From contig JAJCXY010000003.1 in the NCBI GenBank assembly GCA_029263215.1, forward strand, positions 1 through 64,000: a DNA stretch of 64,000 bases, read 5' to 3'. Under the pieces are notes generated by a model. The model was given only the letters and a program-made list of their open reading frames with translations, searched no databases and was not told the origin of the DNA. Of the stretch, positions 32,745-41,411 are shown piece by piece. Position numbers and translations under genes: made by a program. Each line of letters begins with the position of its first letter. Positions within the stretch are counted from its first letter, which is position 1. Origin of the DNA: Acidimicrobiales bacterium. Lineage in GTDB: Bacteria > Actinomycetota > Acidimicrobiia > Acidimicrobiales > Aldehydirespiratoraceae.

Positions 32745-33644
32745 ATGACGAGCCTTCGGGTCGTGATGCCTCTGCCGGACCACGACTTCGACCCCACCGA
32801 GGCCGCTGTCACGTGGAAAACCATCCGCGAAGCCGGACATGAGGTGGTGATAGCCACCCAGAACGGAACCAGGCCCTACGCCGATCCCTTGATGATCAGC
32901 GGCGAGGGGCTCGACCCGTGGGGTTTCATACCCGGATTGCGCAAGTTGAAACTGGTGGGACTAGCCCTGCGAGCCCAGCGAGAAGCACGCGCCGCCTACG
33001 CCGAGATGCAACGAGACGAGAGTTTCAACGCCCCCCAGCGTTGGGTCGACCTGAAAGTGGCCGATTTCGACGGCCTCGTGCTGCCCGGGGGCCACGGACC
33101 CGGCATGGTTCAGTATCTCGAGAGCGAGGTGCTGCAGCAGTTCGTCGCCGAGTTCTTCGATCCAGACCAGGACGACAAACCGGTTGGCGCGATATGTCAC
33201 GGCGTGGTGTTGGCGGCGCGGTCCACCTCACCGCACACCGGCCGATCCGTACTGCACGGCTACAAGACCACTGCCCTCACCTGGCGCCAGGAGAAGGCGG
33301 CATGGCGGCTCACCAGGTACTTCGCCCGCTTCTGGGATCCGCTCTACTACCGCACCTACGCCGAGGGCGACGGGGAGTCTGCCGGCTTTCGAAGTGTCGA
33401 GAGTGAAGTCAAGCGAGCACTCGCCAACGACGCCGATTTTCTCGACGTGCCCCACGACGCCGCCCACCACAACACGAAGACCGACAACCGGCACCGCGAC
33501 AGCCCCGACGACGATCGCCCCTCCTGGGTGGTGCGTGACGGCCGGTATCTCTCGGCGCGCTGGCCCGGCGATGCCCACACATTCGCGGGCCGGTTCGTCG
33601 AACTCATCGAAGCTCGTCATGATCAAGGACTCAGTCCTCAGTGA
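32745..33644 (+). CDS. DJ-1/PfpI-superfamily protein, class I glutamine amidotransferase-like
   Basis: The 299-aa protein has the nucleophile elbow AICHGVV with Cys, and LVLPGGHGPGM, placing it in the DJ-1/PfpI fold. It is longer than PfpI (about 170 aa) and carries an Arg/Tyr-rich insert (about 175-260: RQEKAAWRLTRYFARFWD) and a His-rich loop (DAAHHNTKTDNRHRD). Hsp31-like chaperone, deglycase or isocyanide-hydratase-like roles are possible. Family assignment is firm, the reaction is not. ATG is preceded by GAGGAG. Confidence 0.82.
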   Translation: MTSLRVVMPLPDHDFDPTEAAVTWKTIREAGHEVVIATQNGTRPYADPLMISGEGLDPWGFIPGLRKLKLVGLALRAQREARAAYAEMQRDESFNAPQRWVDLKVADFDGLVLPGGHGPGMVQYLESEVLQQFVAEFFDPDQDDKPVGAICHGVVLAARSTSPHTGRSVLHGYKTTALTWRQEKAAWRLTRYFARFWDPLYYRTYAEGDGESAGFRSVESEVKRALANDADFLDVPHDAAHHNTKTDNRHRDSPDDDRPSWVVRDGRYLSARWPGDAHTFAGRFVELIEARHDQGLSPQ

Positions 33645-33649
33645 CCAAA

Positions 33650-33666
33650 GCCCCCTGTATGGGGGC
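33650..33666. promoter_or_regulatory. GC-rich inverted repeat between pfpI-like gene and scdA
   Basis: GCCCCC-TGTAT-GGGGGC begins 6 bases after the PfpI-like stop codon and ends 26 bases before the ScdA start. It may be a tail-less terminator. It also resembles the C-tract/G-tract sites bound by CsoR/CstR-family (DUF156) repressors. The sequence alone does not decide. Confidence 0.4.
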
Positions 33667-33691
33667 GGGGTGCGGCGTAGCGTCAGGACCA

Positions 33692-34405
33692 ATGACAAGC
33701 ATCGAACCAACCACTTCCCTCGCCGATCTCGTCAACGCGAGGCCCGATTTCGCCCCGACCTTCGAATCCCTCGAACTCGACTACTGCTGTGGCGGCGGCC
33801 GCAGCCTGGCCGAAGCCTGTTTCGCGGCTGGCCTGACCGTAGACGAGGTACTCGATCAGCTCGGAGAGCAGGCCATGACCGACCCCGTCGATTGGGTCTC
33901 CATGAGCGTTCCGGAGCTCGTGGATCACCTGGAATCGAGCCACCACGTCTACCTGACAGATGCGCTGGCCCGCTTGTCGACGCTGATGGACCGTGTTCTC
34001 GAGGCTCACGGAGAAAACCATCCTGAGCTGATCGAGGTGTCGGTGGCACTTCGCGACCTACGCGCCGACCTCGAACCCCACCTCATGAAAGAGGAGCAGA
34101 TCCTCTTTCCGATGATCCGCCAGCTCTACGCAGCCGACGAGACCCCCACGTTTCACTGTGGAACCCTCCAGAACCCGATCGGGGTGATGGAGATCGAACA
34201 TGATCGCGCCGGTGCTCTGTTGGCTCGACTCCGGACCCTCACCTCGGCGTATGCGCCGCCGAGCGATGCGTGTGCATCATACGAAGCTCTCTACCTGGGT
34301 CTGGCCGAACTCGAGGCCGATACCCACCTTCACATCCACAAGGAAAACAACGTGCTGTTCCCCGGTGTAGCCGCGGAGGAGATGCGTCGTAGCGGGTCCG
34401 CGTAA
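33692..34405 (+). CDS. Iron-sulfur cluster repair di-iron protein (ScdA/YtfE/RIC)
   Basis: The 237-aa protein has the DUF542 N-terminal domain with LDYCCGGGRSLAEAC (residues about 30-45) and a C-terminal hemerythrin-like four-helix bundle. Iron ligands are seen in ESSHHVYL, ENHPEL, EPHLMKEEQILFP, EIEHDRAG and DTHLHIHKENNVLFP. RIC proteins help restore Fe-S clusters damaged by nitric oxide or peroxide. The start 17 codons inside the open frame is chosen because it gives the usual MTSIEPTTSLADLV beginning. hemN starts 5 bases downstream, so an oxygen/NO-sensitive Fe-S enzyme is encoded next to its repair factor. Confidence 0.9.
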   Translation: MTSIEPTTSLADLVNARPDFAPTFESLELDYCCGGGRSLAEACFAAGLTVDEVLDQLGEQAMTDPVDWVSMSVPELVDHLESSHHVYLTDALARLSTLMDRVLEAHGENHPELIEVSVALRDLRADLEPHLMKEEQILFPMIRQLYAADETPTFHCGTLQNPIGVMEIEHDRAGALLARLRTLTSAYAPPSDACASYEALYLGLAELEADTHLHIHKENNVLFPGVAAEEMRRSGSA

Positions 34406-34409
34406 GATC

Positions 34410-35837
34410 GTGAGCGTGACCGAGTCTGAATCCGACGCGAGCCCCCCGGTTCTCGGGGAGATGACCGCCGAGCTTCTCGCGCTCCACGATCGGCCCGGCC
34501 CGCGCTACACGTCCTACCCGACCGCGGTGGAGTTCCATGATGGTTTCGGGGCCCCCGATCACGGCGCCTGTCTCGCCGACGCGGCCGCTCGGCCCCACGA
34601 TCCCCTCTCGCTCTACGTGCACCTCCCGTTCTGCGAACACCGCTGCTCATTTTGTGCCTGTCATGTGGTGGTCACCCAGACCGACAGTGTGGCCGAGGCC
34701 TACCTCTCCCGCCTGGCGGCCGAGGCCCGCCTCACCGGTGAGAGGCTCGGTGAACGTCGAGTGCTCCAGCAATACCACTGGGGCGGAGGCACACCGACCT
34801 ACTACGCACCATCCACTCTGGTCGAACTTCACCAGGCTCTCCTCTCGGAGTTCGAGTTGGCCCCCGGAGCCGAGGTCGCGCTCGAGGTCGACCCTCGGGT
34901 CACCACCGTCGAACACCTCACCGTGCTCCGCGAGGTCGGCTTCAATCGGGTCTCCATGGGAGTGCAGGACACCAACGATCGGGTGCAGAATCTGATCGGC
35001 CGCAACCAGACGTGGGAGCAGACCGTCGAGCTCCACGAGCATGCCCGCCGGCTCGACTACTCCTCGATCAACATCGACCTCATCTACGGCCTACCCGGCC
35101 AGGACGAAGACTCGTTCGGGAACTCCCTCGACCAGGTCATCGGGCTCCAACCCGACCGCCTCGCGGTATACTCGTTCGCCCTCGTGCCCTGGATGCGTCC
35201 TCACCAGAAGCGGATCGATGCCGACCTGCTCCCCGACCGCGACGTGAAGTTCGGTCTGCTCTCGCTCGCGATCTCCCGGCTCACCGACGCCGGCTATCAA
35301 CAGATCGGCATGGATCATTTCGCCCGACCCGACGACGAGCTCTCCACCTCCTACGCCAACGGCACGCTCTCGCGAAACTTCATGGGCTACACCACCAAGC
35401 GGGGCACCGAAATCGTCGGTCTCGGATCGTCGGCGATAAGCGACATCAGCTCCGCCTACGCCCAGAACCACCGCCGTCTCGCCTCCTACTACGAAGCGGT
35501 CGATGCCGGTGCACTTCCGGTGGAGCGCGGCGTCGCCCTCACCGGCGAGGATCAGCTCCGCCGCTTCGTCATCACCGAACTCATGTGCAACGGACGCCTG
35601 GATGCCTCAGCTGTCATGGATCGGTTCGGAGTCGACATGGCCTCTCACTTTGCGGTGGAGATTGCGGAGCTCACGGCGCCGGGTGGCCTGATCGACACCG
35701 GCTTTGTGCGTCTGAGTGATGCCGACATCGAAGCCACCCCACTCGGTCGACCATTCATCCGCAACGTCGCGATGGTGTTCGATACTCGCCTCCGAGCGGC
35801 CCCCACCGGCGAGAAGACCTTCTCTCGGACGGTGTGA
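34410..35837 (+). CDS. hemN: Oxygen-independent coproporphyrinogen III dehydrogenase
   Basis: The 475-aa radical-SAM enzyme shows the HemN-specific N-terminus RYTSYPTA and the C75-x3-C79-x2-C82-x-C84 motif (CEHRCSFCAC). The fourth Cys and the N-terminal motif distinguish true HemN from the haem chaperone HemW. GGGTPTY for SAM binding and IYGLPGQDEDSF are present. It converts coproporphyrinogen III to protoporphyrinogen IX without O2, pointing to the protoporphyrin-dependent haem route. GTG start; ferrochelatase follows 5 bases after the stop. Confidence 0.92.
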   Translation: MSVTESESDASPPVLGEMTAELLALHDRPGPRYTSYPTAVEFHDGFGAPDHGACLADAAARPHDPLSLYVHLPFCEHRCSFCACHVVVTQTDSVAEAYLSRLAAEARLTGERLGERRVLQQYHWGGGTPTYYAPSTLVELHQALLSEFELAPGAEVALEVDPRVTTVEHLTVLREVGFNRVSMGVQDTNDRVQNLIGRNQTWEQTVELHEHARRLDYSSINIDLIYGLPGQDEDSFGNSLDQVIGLQPDRLAVYSFALVPWMRPHQKRIDADLLPDRDVKFGLLSLAISRLTDAGYQQIGMDHFARPDDELSTSYANGTLSRNFMGYTTKRGTEIVGLGSSAISDISSAYAQNHRRLASYYEAVDAGALPVERGVALTGEDQLRRFVITELMCNGRLDASAVMDRFGVDMASHFAVEIAELTAPGGLIDTGFVRLSDADIEATPLGRPFIRNVAMVFDTRLRAAPTGEKTFSRTV

Positions 35838-35842
35838 TCAGG

Positions 35843-36810
35843 TGCCAACGACCGGAGTGGTCGTCGCCCAACTCGGAGGCCCTGAGAGTGTCGACGAGGT
35901 CGAGCCCTTCATCCGGTCGATCTTCGCTGATCCCCACCTCGTTCCCCTGCCTGGCGGCACCCGTACCCGCTCTGCTCTCAGCACGCTCATCGCCAAGGTG
36001 CGCGCTCCTCGATCTCGCAAGAACTACGCGGCGATAGGAGGTGGGTCGCCCATCGTGGCCACCACCCGAGACCAAGCCGAAGCTCTCGCGGCCGAGCTCG
36101 CCCAACGCGGCAGGGACGTCGTCGTCGTGGTAGCCCAGCGTCACGGCCGGCCCGATACCGAGCACGCGGTCGACCAGCTGTTGGCCGCGGGTGTGGAGTC
36201 CATCGTCTTGTTGCCCTTGTTCCCCCAGTTCTCGATGAGCACCACAGGAAGCTCCGAGGCCGAGTTGAGACGGGTGCTGGCCGATCGTCACAGCGACCTG
36301 CCGCTAACCGTCATCCGCTCATGGTGTGATCACGAGAGCTATCTCGATGCCCAGGCAGCGCTGGTGCAGGAGATGCTCGAGCAGCTGCCTGCCGAGGAGA
36401 GCGAGTCGGCCCTACTCATATTCTCCGCCCACGGCCTGCCCCAGAGCATCGTCGATCGAGGCGACCCCTACACCGAGGAGATAGAAGCCTCGGTCACCGG
36501 AGTCGTCCATCGACTCCCCCGCGCAATCGACCATGTGATCGCCTATCAGTCGCGGGCCGGGCCGATGAAGTGGATCGGCCCCAATGTCGTCGACGTGGTG
36601 ACCAGCGCAGCTGAAGAGGGCCGCACCTGGCTGGGCGTGGTTCCGATCGCGTTCGTGTCCGACCATGTCGAAACAAGCCACGAGCTCGACATCGAGCTCA
36701 GAGCCCACGCCACCAACTCAGGGATCCCCCACTTCCATCGTTCACGATGTTTCGACACCGACCCGATGGTGGGGCCCATGCTGGCCGACATCACCGAGGA
36801 GCACCTATGA
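35843..36810 (+). CDS. hemH: Ferrochelatase
   Basis: The 322-aa enzyme begins at a GTG 5 bases after hemN (VPTTGVVVAQLGGP). It has the metallation motif FSAHGLP with the catalytic His, the QSRAGPMKWIGP segment and a terminal Glu-rich helix with VPIAFVSDHVET. It inserts iron into the porphyrin. There are few Cys (RSRCFDTDP), too few at the usual spacing to prove the C-terminal 2Fe-2S cluster found in many actinobacterial ferrochelatases. Its stop overlaps the ATG of the oxidase gene. Confidence 0.9.
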
Positions 36811-38144
36811 CCCGACGCCCGAAAGTGATTGTGGTGGGCGGCGGGCTCGGTGGGCTCCTCGTTGCCTGTGAGGTGAAACGTCGAGGAGGAAAGCCTCTCG
36901 TACTCGAGGCCGGCCCGGGTGCCGGTGGCGTCGCCGCCACGGTGCGCGATGAGGGATACCTACTCGAGCCCGCGGCTGGTTCGCTCCTGCTCCCCCACCC
37001 CCATCTTTCACCGATCCTGGAAGCTGCCGGTGCCCGGGTGGTTCCCGCCCTGCCCGCCGCTCGCCGTCGCTATGTGTACAACCGCGACACCCTCTTCGAG
37101 CTCGCCGGACCCAAGTCGCTCGCCACCGGGCTCGTCTCGGCCAAGGCCAAACTCCGCATGCTTCGCGAGCCATGGGTGAAACCCACTCTGCCAGACTCCG
37201 ATGAGTCACTGGCCGCATTTCTGGAGCGGCGCTTCGGCCCCGAAGTCGGCCGTCTCGGAGCCACCCTCATGGCCCACGGAGTGTTCGCCGGCGATCCCAG
37301 CGAGTTGTCGGTGCGCGCCGCGTTCCCCGCGTTCGTCGCCCTCGAGGACCAGGCCGGGAGCATGGTGAGGGGTGGTATCGCCCGAATGAGGGCACGCCCC
37401 AAGGGGGCTCCGCGCCCCGCTGTGCATGTGGCTCCCTCGGGCATGGCGAGCCTCGCCGCCGAACTGGCCTCCTATCTCGGCGACGACTTTCGGGCCGACT
37501 GGCCCGTGGAATCAATTCGCTCCGATGGCGACGAGTGGGTGGTGACCGGGCCCGACGAGGAGCGCGCCAATACGGCGGTGGTCGCTCTCATCCCGAGTGC
37601 AGCTGCTCGAGTGGTACCCGAAGAGCTGGGGACTGTGTTGGCGGAGGCCGAGATCGCACCCGTGGCCGTTGTCGGGCTCGGTGGGCGCTCGGCCGACGTT
37701 CCTGCGCCCACCGGGTTCGGCGCCCTCGTCGGCCCCGACTGCGACCTGAGGACCCTGGGACTCCTTTTCGAGTCGTCGTATGCACCAGATAGAGCGCCGA
37801 GCCGTCATCGCCTGCTCAAGGCCATCTTCGGAGGCGGTGCCGACCCTTCGGTGCTCGCTCTCGACGATGCCCAACTGGTCGCCCTCGCCACCGAAGAAGC
37901 GGGCCGCATCCTGGGCGTGGCGGTTCAGCCCTCGTGGACCAGGGTGGTTCGTCACTCTCCGGGCATTCCCCAGTATTCACTCGGTCATCCCGAGTGGCTA
38001 GACCGTCTCGCGACAGCCTCTGCGCCGGGGCTACACCTCGCCGGATGGGCCTACCACGGCATCGGCGTGTCGTCGCTCGCCCAGCACGCCGTGAGGCTCG
38101 CCGACGAACTCGACAGTGCCGGCAAGGCCCGGGGCCGAGCCTGA
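36807..38144 (+). CDS. hemY: Protoporphyrinogen/coproporphyrinogen oxidase (HemY-type FAD enzyme)
   Basis: The 445-aa flavoprotein has the FAD dinucleotide fold VIVVGGGLGGLL with a second-strand Glu (VLEAGPGAGG), a central substrate domain and a C-terminal FAD-binding segment GLHLAGWAYHGIGVSSL. The operon hemN-hemH-hemY (4-base overlap) fixes its role in late haem synthesis. With HemN upstream, oxidation of protoporphyrinogen IX is expected rather than the coproporphyrin route. The family divergence is typical. Confidence 0.87.
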   Translation: MTRRPKVIVVGGGLGGLLVACEVKRRGGKPLVLEAGPGAGGVAATVRDEGYLLEPAAGSLLLPHPHLSPILEAAGARVVPALPAARRRYVYNRDTLFELAGPKSLATGLVSAKAKLRMLREPWVKPTLPDSDESLAAFLERRFGPEVGRLGATLMAHGVFAGDPSELSVRAAFPAFVALEDQAGSMVRGGIARMRARPKGAPRPAVHVAPSGMASLAAELASYLGDDFRADWPVESIRSDGDEWVVTGPDEERANTAVVALIPSAAARVVPEELGTVLAEAEIAPVAVVGLGGRSADVPAPTGFGALVGPDCDLRTLGLLFESSYAPDRAPSRHRLLKAIFGGGADPSVLALDDAQLVALATEEAGRILGVAVQPSWTRVVRHSPGIPQYSLGHPEWLDRLATASAPGLHLAGWAYHGIGVSSLAQHAVRLADELDSAGKARGRA

Positions 38145-38206
38145 TCCGAACGAAGCGAGGGCCAAGGTCCTTTGGCGCGCGCCGCGGCTGCCTCTACGAT
38201 GTCGCC

Positions 38207-39631
38207 ATGCAACGACAGTGGCCCGTGCTTATTCAGGGAGGCATGGGTGTCGGCGTGTCCAACTGGCAACTCGCCAAGGCGGTATCGCAGCAGGGACAAC
38301 TTGGCGTCGTATCGGGGGTGGCCGTCGATGCTGTATTCATCCGTCGCCTCCAAACCGGCGACGAAGGGGGCCACGTTCGCAGGGCGCTCGCCGCGCTTCC
38401 CGTACCGGGGGCCGCCGATCGGCTCCTGACGCGGTATTTCATCGAGGGCGGCAAACAGGCCGACGAGAGGTTCAAGCGGAGCTCGATGAACTGGGAGGAT
38501 CCATCGCGGAACCTCGCCGACCTCCTCATCGCAGCAAACTTCGCCGAGGTCTATCTCGCCAAGGAAGGCCACGACGGCGAGGTAGGGATCAACCTCCTCG
38601 AAAAGGTTCAGGCCCCCACCCTGCCTTCGCTCTATGGAGCGATGCTCGCCGGAGTCGACTACGTCCTGATGGGTGCGGGCATCCCGAAGGCCATCCCCGC
38701 AGTGCTCGACCGGCTCGCCGAAGGCCTCCCGGTGGAGCTACGGCTCGACGTGAAGGGTGCCCAAAAGGGCGACGACTTCCGGGCCAAGTTCGATCCCGTG
38801 CTGTGTATGGAAGATGCCGACCGCACCGCGAAGCGACCCGTGTTCCTCGCCATCGTGTCGTCGCACGTACTGGCAACCATGCTCGCGTCCAAAATTGAAG
38901 TGCCGGTCGACGGCTTCATCGTGGAGGGACCCACTGCCGGCGGCCACAACGCACCTCCACGCGGAAAGCTCCAGCTCAGCGACACCGGTGAACCGATCTA
39001 CGGCGAGCGAGACATTCCGGATCTGTCGGCGATCAGCGAACTCGGTCTGCCTTTCTGGCTGGCCGGAAGCCGCTCGGACCCCGAAGCGGTTCGCGACGCC
39101 CTCGAGCATGGAGCGGCAGGCGTGCAGATCGGCACACCGTTCGCCTACTGCGAAGAGTCCGGATTCGATACCGAAGTGAAGCGCCAGGTCCTGGAGCTGA
39201 GCCGCAACGGTCAAGCTCAGGTGTTCACCGATCCGCTGGCATCCCCGTCGGGATTCCCGTTCAAGGTCCTCGAGGTGAAGGGCTCGCTGTCTGAGCTCGA
39301 GGTATACGAAGAGAGGATCCGCCCTCCTTGTGAATTGGGTTACCTGCGTTCGGCGTATCGCACCGACGAAGGCAAGCACGGCTGGCGATGCTCAGCAGAG
39401 CCGGAGGAGGAGTACGTCCGCAAGGGCGGAGCGTTGGAGGACACCGTCGACCGCAAGTGTCTGTGCAACGCACTATTGGCCAACATCGGACTCCCTCAGG
39501 TGCAGCGTCAAGGGGCTGTCGAGCTGCCCCTGATCACCTCCGGCGACAGTGTCGCTGAGGTGTCACGCTTCCTCGCTCCGGGAGCCGAGACCTACAGCGC
39601 GGCCGACGTGATCGCCCAGCTACTCCCCTAG
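38207..39631 (+). CDS. Nitronate monooxygenase family flavoprotein
   Basis: The 474-aa TIM-barrel FMN protein has the family start PVLIQGGMGVGVSN, phosphate-binding VEGPTAGGHNAPPRG with the putative catalytic His, and GAAGVQIGTPFAYCEES. It is longer than bacterial nitronate monooxygenases (about 350 aa), with a C-terminal region containing GWRCSAEPEEEYV and DRKCLCNALLANIG; this matches the longer NMO/enoyl-reductase-like branch. It may oxidise propionate 3-nitronate or act as another reductase. The ATG at 38207 is 60 bases after hemY. Confidence 0.82.
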   Translation: MQRQWPVLIQGGMGVGVSNWQLAKAVSQQGQLGVVSGVAVDAVFIRRLQTGDEGGHVRRALAALPVPGAADRLLTRYFIEGGKQADERFKRSSMNWEDPSRNLADLLIAANFAEVYLAKEGHDGEVGINLLEKVQAPTLPSLYGAMLAGVDYVLMGAGIPKAIPAVLDRLAEGLPVELRLDVKGAQKGDDFRAKFDPVLCMEDADRTAKRPVFLAIVSSHVLATMLASKIEVPVDGFIVEGPTAGGHNAPPRGKLQLSDTGEPIYGERDIPDLSAISELGLPFWLAGSRSDPEAVRDALEHGAAGVQIGTPFAYCEESGFDTEVKRQVLELSRNGQAQVFTDPLASPSGFPFKVLEVKGSLSELEVYEERIRPPCELGYLRSAYRTDEGKHGWRCSAEPEEEYVRKGGALEDTVDRKCLCNALLANIGLPQVQRQGAVELPLITSGDSVAEVSRFLAPGAETYSAADVIAQLLP

Positions 39632-41002
39632 AGGTTCGAAGCGGGCGGTGAAATGGCGCAGCCAGGGCGCTTGGCTGACGATTCGGTAGCCACCGAGGTC
39701 GGCCCGGCGGCCGGCCACATCGATCACCACCTCGGCTACATAGTCGATGTGGCTCTGGGTGTAGGTGCGGCGGGGAATAGCCAGCCGCACGAGTTCCATC
39801 GCTGCCGTATCGTCGGGGGCATCGTCGCGGGGTCGTCCGAACATGACGGTGCCGATCTCCACCCCGCGCACGCCGCCGCGACGATAGAGCTCCACCGCGA
39901 GCGCTTGGGCCGGGTACTCGTGGGCAGGAATGTGGGGAAGCATCGCGGCCGCGTCGATATAGACAGCGTGACCGCCGGGTGGTTGGACGATCGGCACGTC
40001 GGCGTTCGCGATCTTGTCGGCGAGGTACTGGGTGGAACGGATGCGGTAGCGAAGGTAGTTCTCGTCGAGTACCTCTTCGAGTCCGGTGGCGACTGCTTCG
40101 AGGTCGTACCCCGCCAATCCGCCGTAGGTCGAAAAGCCCTCAGTGAGGATCAGAAGGTTCCGGCACCTGGCTGCGAGTTCACCGTCGTTGAGGGCGATGA
40201 AACCTCCGATGTTGGCCAGCCCGTCCTTCTTGGCCGACATGGTGCAACCATCGGCCAACGAGAACATCTCCCGGGCGATTGTTCCGGCGTCGGTGTCGGC
40301 ATATCCGTCCTCGCGTAGATGGATGAACCATGCGTTCTCGGCGAAACGGCAAGCATCGAGGATGAACGGAATATCGTATTCGTCACACACTTCGCGGACG
40401 GCACGGAGGTTGGCCATCGAGACCGGTTGGCCTCCACCTGAGTTGTTGGTGACGGTGACCATCACGAACGGCACCCGGCCGGCACCAACCTCCTCGACCG
40501 ATGCCCTGAGTCGGCCGATGTCCATGTTGCCCTTGAAGAGGTGAATGGCCGACGGATCGGTACCTGCGGCGATCACCAGATCACGGGCCTCCGCTCCCTG
40601 ATACTCGACATTGGCGCGGGTGGTGTCGAAGTGGGTGTTGTTGGGCACGACGTCGCCCTCGTTCACCATCGACTCGAAGAGAATCTTCTCCGCGGCTCGA
40701 CCCTGGTGGGTGGGTATCACCTCGCTGAAGCCGGTGAGGTCCTGCACCACACTCTCGAATCGGCGAAATGAACGACTACCGGCATAGGACTCGTCTCCGA
40801 GCATCATCCCCGCCCACTGCTGAGACGACATGGCGCCTGTGCCGGAGTCGGTGAGGAGGTCGATGATCACCTCATCGGCGTTGAGTCCGAACAGGTTGTA
40901 CCCGGCCCGCTGCAACGCCGCCTCGCGGCGCTCGGCATCGGGGAGGTCGATGGCCTGCACCGTGTGAATTCGGAAGGGTTCGATGATCGTGGAGTACTCC
41001 AT
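39620..41002 (-). CDS. tnaA: Tryptophanase
   Basis: The 460-aa PLP beta-eliminating lyase carries MSAKKDG with the PLP lysine (K259), DACRFAENA, THQGRAAEKILF and NNSGGGQPVSMANL, all typical of the tryptophanase/tyrosine phenol-lyase pair. The C-terminus reads LRHFTARFEP; the His in this position is found in tryptophanase, where tyrosine phenol-lyase has Phe. It should release indole, pyruvate and ammonia from tryptophan. No TnaC-like leader or TnaB transporter is seen. The 3' end overlaps convergent with the nitronate monooxygenase gene. Confidence 0.9.
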   Translation of the reverse strand: MEYSTIIEPFRIHTVQAIDLPDAERREAALQRAGYNLFGLNADEVIIDLLTDSGTGAMSSQQWAGMMLGDESYAGSRSFRRFESVVQDLTGFSEVIPTHQGRAAEKILFESMVNEGDVVPNNTHFDTTRANVEYQGAEARDLVIAAGTDPSAIHLFKGNMDIGRLRASVEEVGAGRVPFVMVTVTNNSGGGQPVSMANLRAVREVCDEYDIPFILDACRFAENAWFIHLREDGYADTDAGTIAREMFSLADGCTMSAKKDGLANIGGFIALNDGELAARCRNLLILTEGFSTYGGLAGYDLEAVATGLEEVLDENYLRYRIRSTQYLADKIANADVPIVQPPGGHAVYIDAAAMLPHIPAHEYPAQALAVELYRRGGVRGVEIGTVMFGRPRDDAPDDTAAMELVRLAIPRRTYTQSHIDYVAEVVIDVAGRRADLGGYRIVSQAPWLRHFTARFEPLGE

Positions 41003-41065
41003 CGGCCCACCCTATGGTCGATGACGGTCGCAGAACGGACCGGGAAACCGCTTGCCTTTTCGATC

Positions 41066-41097
41066 ATTGTTCGATAGTTATTGAACTATGGAACAAT
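41066..41097. promoter_or_regulatory. 32-bp inverted repeat spanning the arsR start codon (operator)
   Basis: ATTGTTC / GAACAAT and ATAGTT / AACTAT form nested perfect arms about a 4-bp ATTG centre; only the G/G pair between the arms fails to match. The ATG of arsR (41088-41090) lies inside the right half. TTGCCT at 41052-41057 and GATAGT at 41073-41078 (15-bp spacer) could be -35 and -10 elements, giving a nearly leaderless transcript. Bound ArsR would cover promoter and start. Confidence 0.75.
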
Positions 41098-41411
41098 CGG
41101 AGGTGGTGGAGGCTCTCGGAGCTCTGGCTCACCACACCCGAATCGAGGTGTTCGGTCTCCTCGTGAGGGCAGGGCCTGAGGGCCTGGCCGCGGGCCTCGT
41201 CAGCGACGAGCTCGACATGTCGGCCTCAACCCTGTCGTTTCATCTCAAGGAACTGAAGCACGCCGGGCTGGTGAGCGCCGAGCGCATCGGCAGATCACAG
41301 GTCTACCGGGCCAACTACGGCGCCATGAGCGAGCTTCTCACCTTCCTCACCGACGACTGTTGCAACGGCGCGCCGGAATGCGCTCCACTCCTCAGAAAGG
41401 CCTCACGATGA
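41088..41411 (+). CDS. arsR: ArsR-family arsenic-responsive repressor
   Basis: The 107-aa winged-helix protein has the ArsR recognition helix region SASTLSFHLKELKHAGLV and wing RIGRSQVYRANY. Cysteines C91, C92 and C98 at the C-terminus (DDCCNGAPEC) are positioned like the C-terminal arsenite site of the AfArsR type rather than the helix-3 site of E. coli ArsR. It should repress itself and arsM and be released by As(III). The start lies inside its own palindromic operator; the stop overlaps arsM (ATGA). Confidence 0.9.
   Translation: MEQSEVVEALGALAHHTRIEVFGLLVRAGPEGLAAGLVSDELDMSASTLSFHLKELKHAGLVSAERIGRSQVYRANYGAMSELLTFLTDDCCNGAPECAPLLRKASR

Noticed and set aside
34410-35837. Calling the radical-SAM gene hemW (haem chaperone)
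   Set aside because: The RYTSYPTA motif and the fourth Cys of CxxxCxxCxC are HemN features that HemW lacks.
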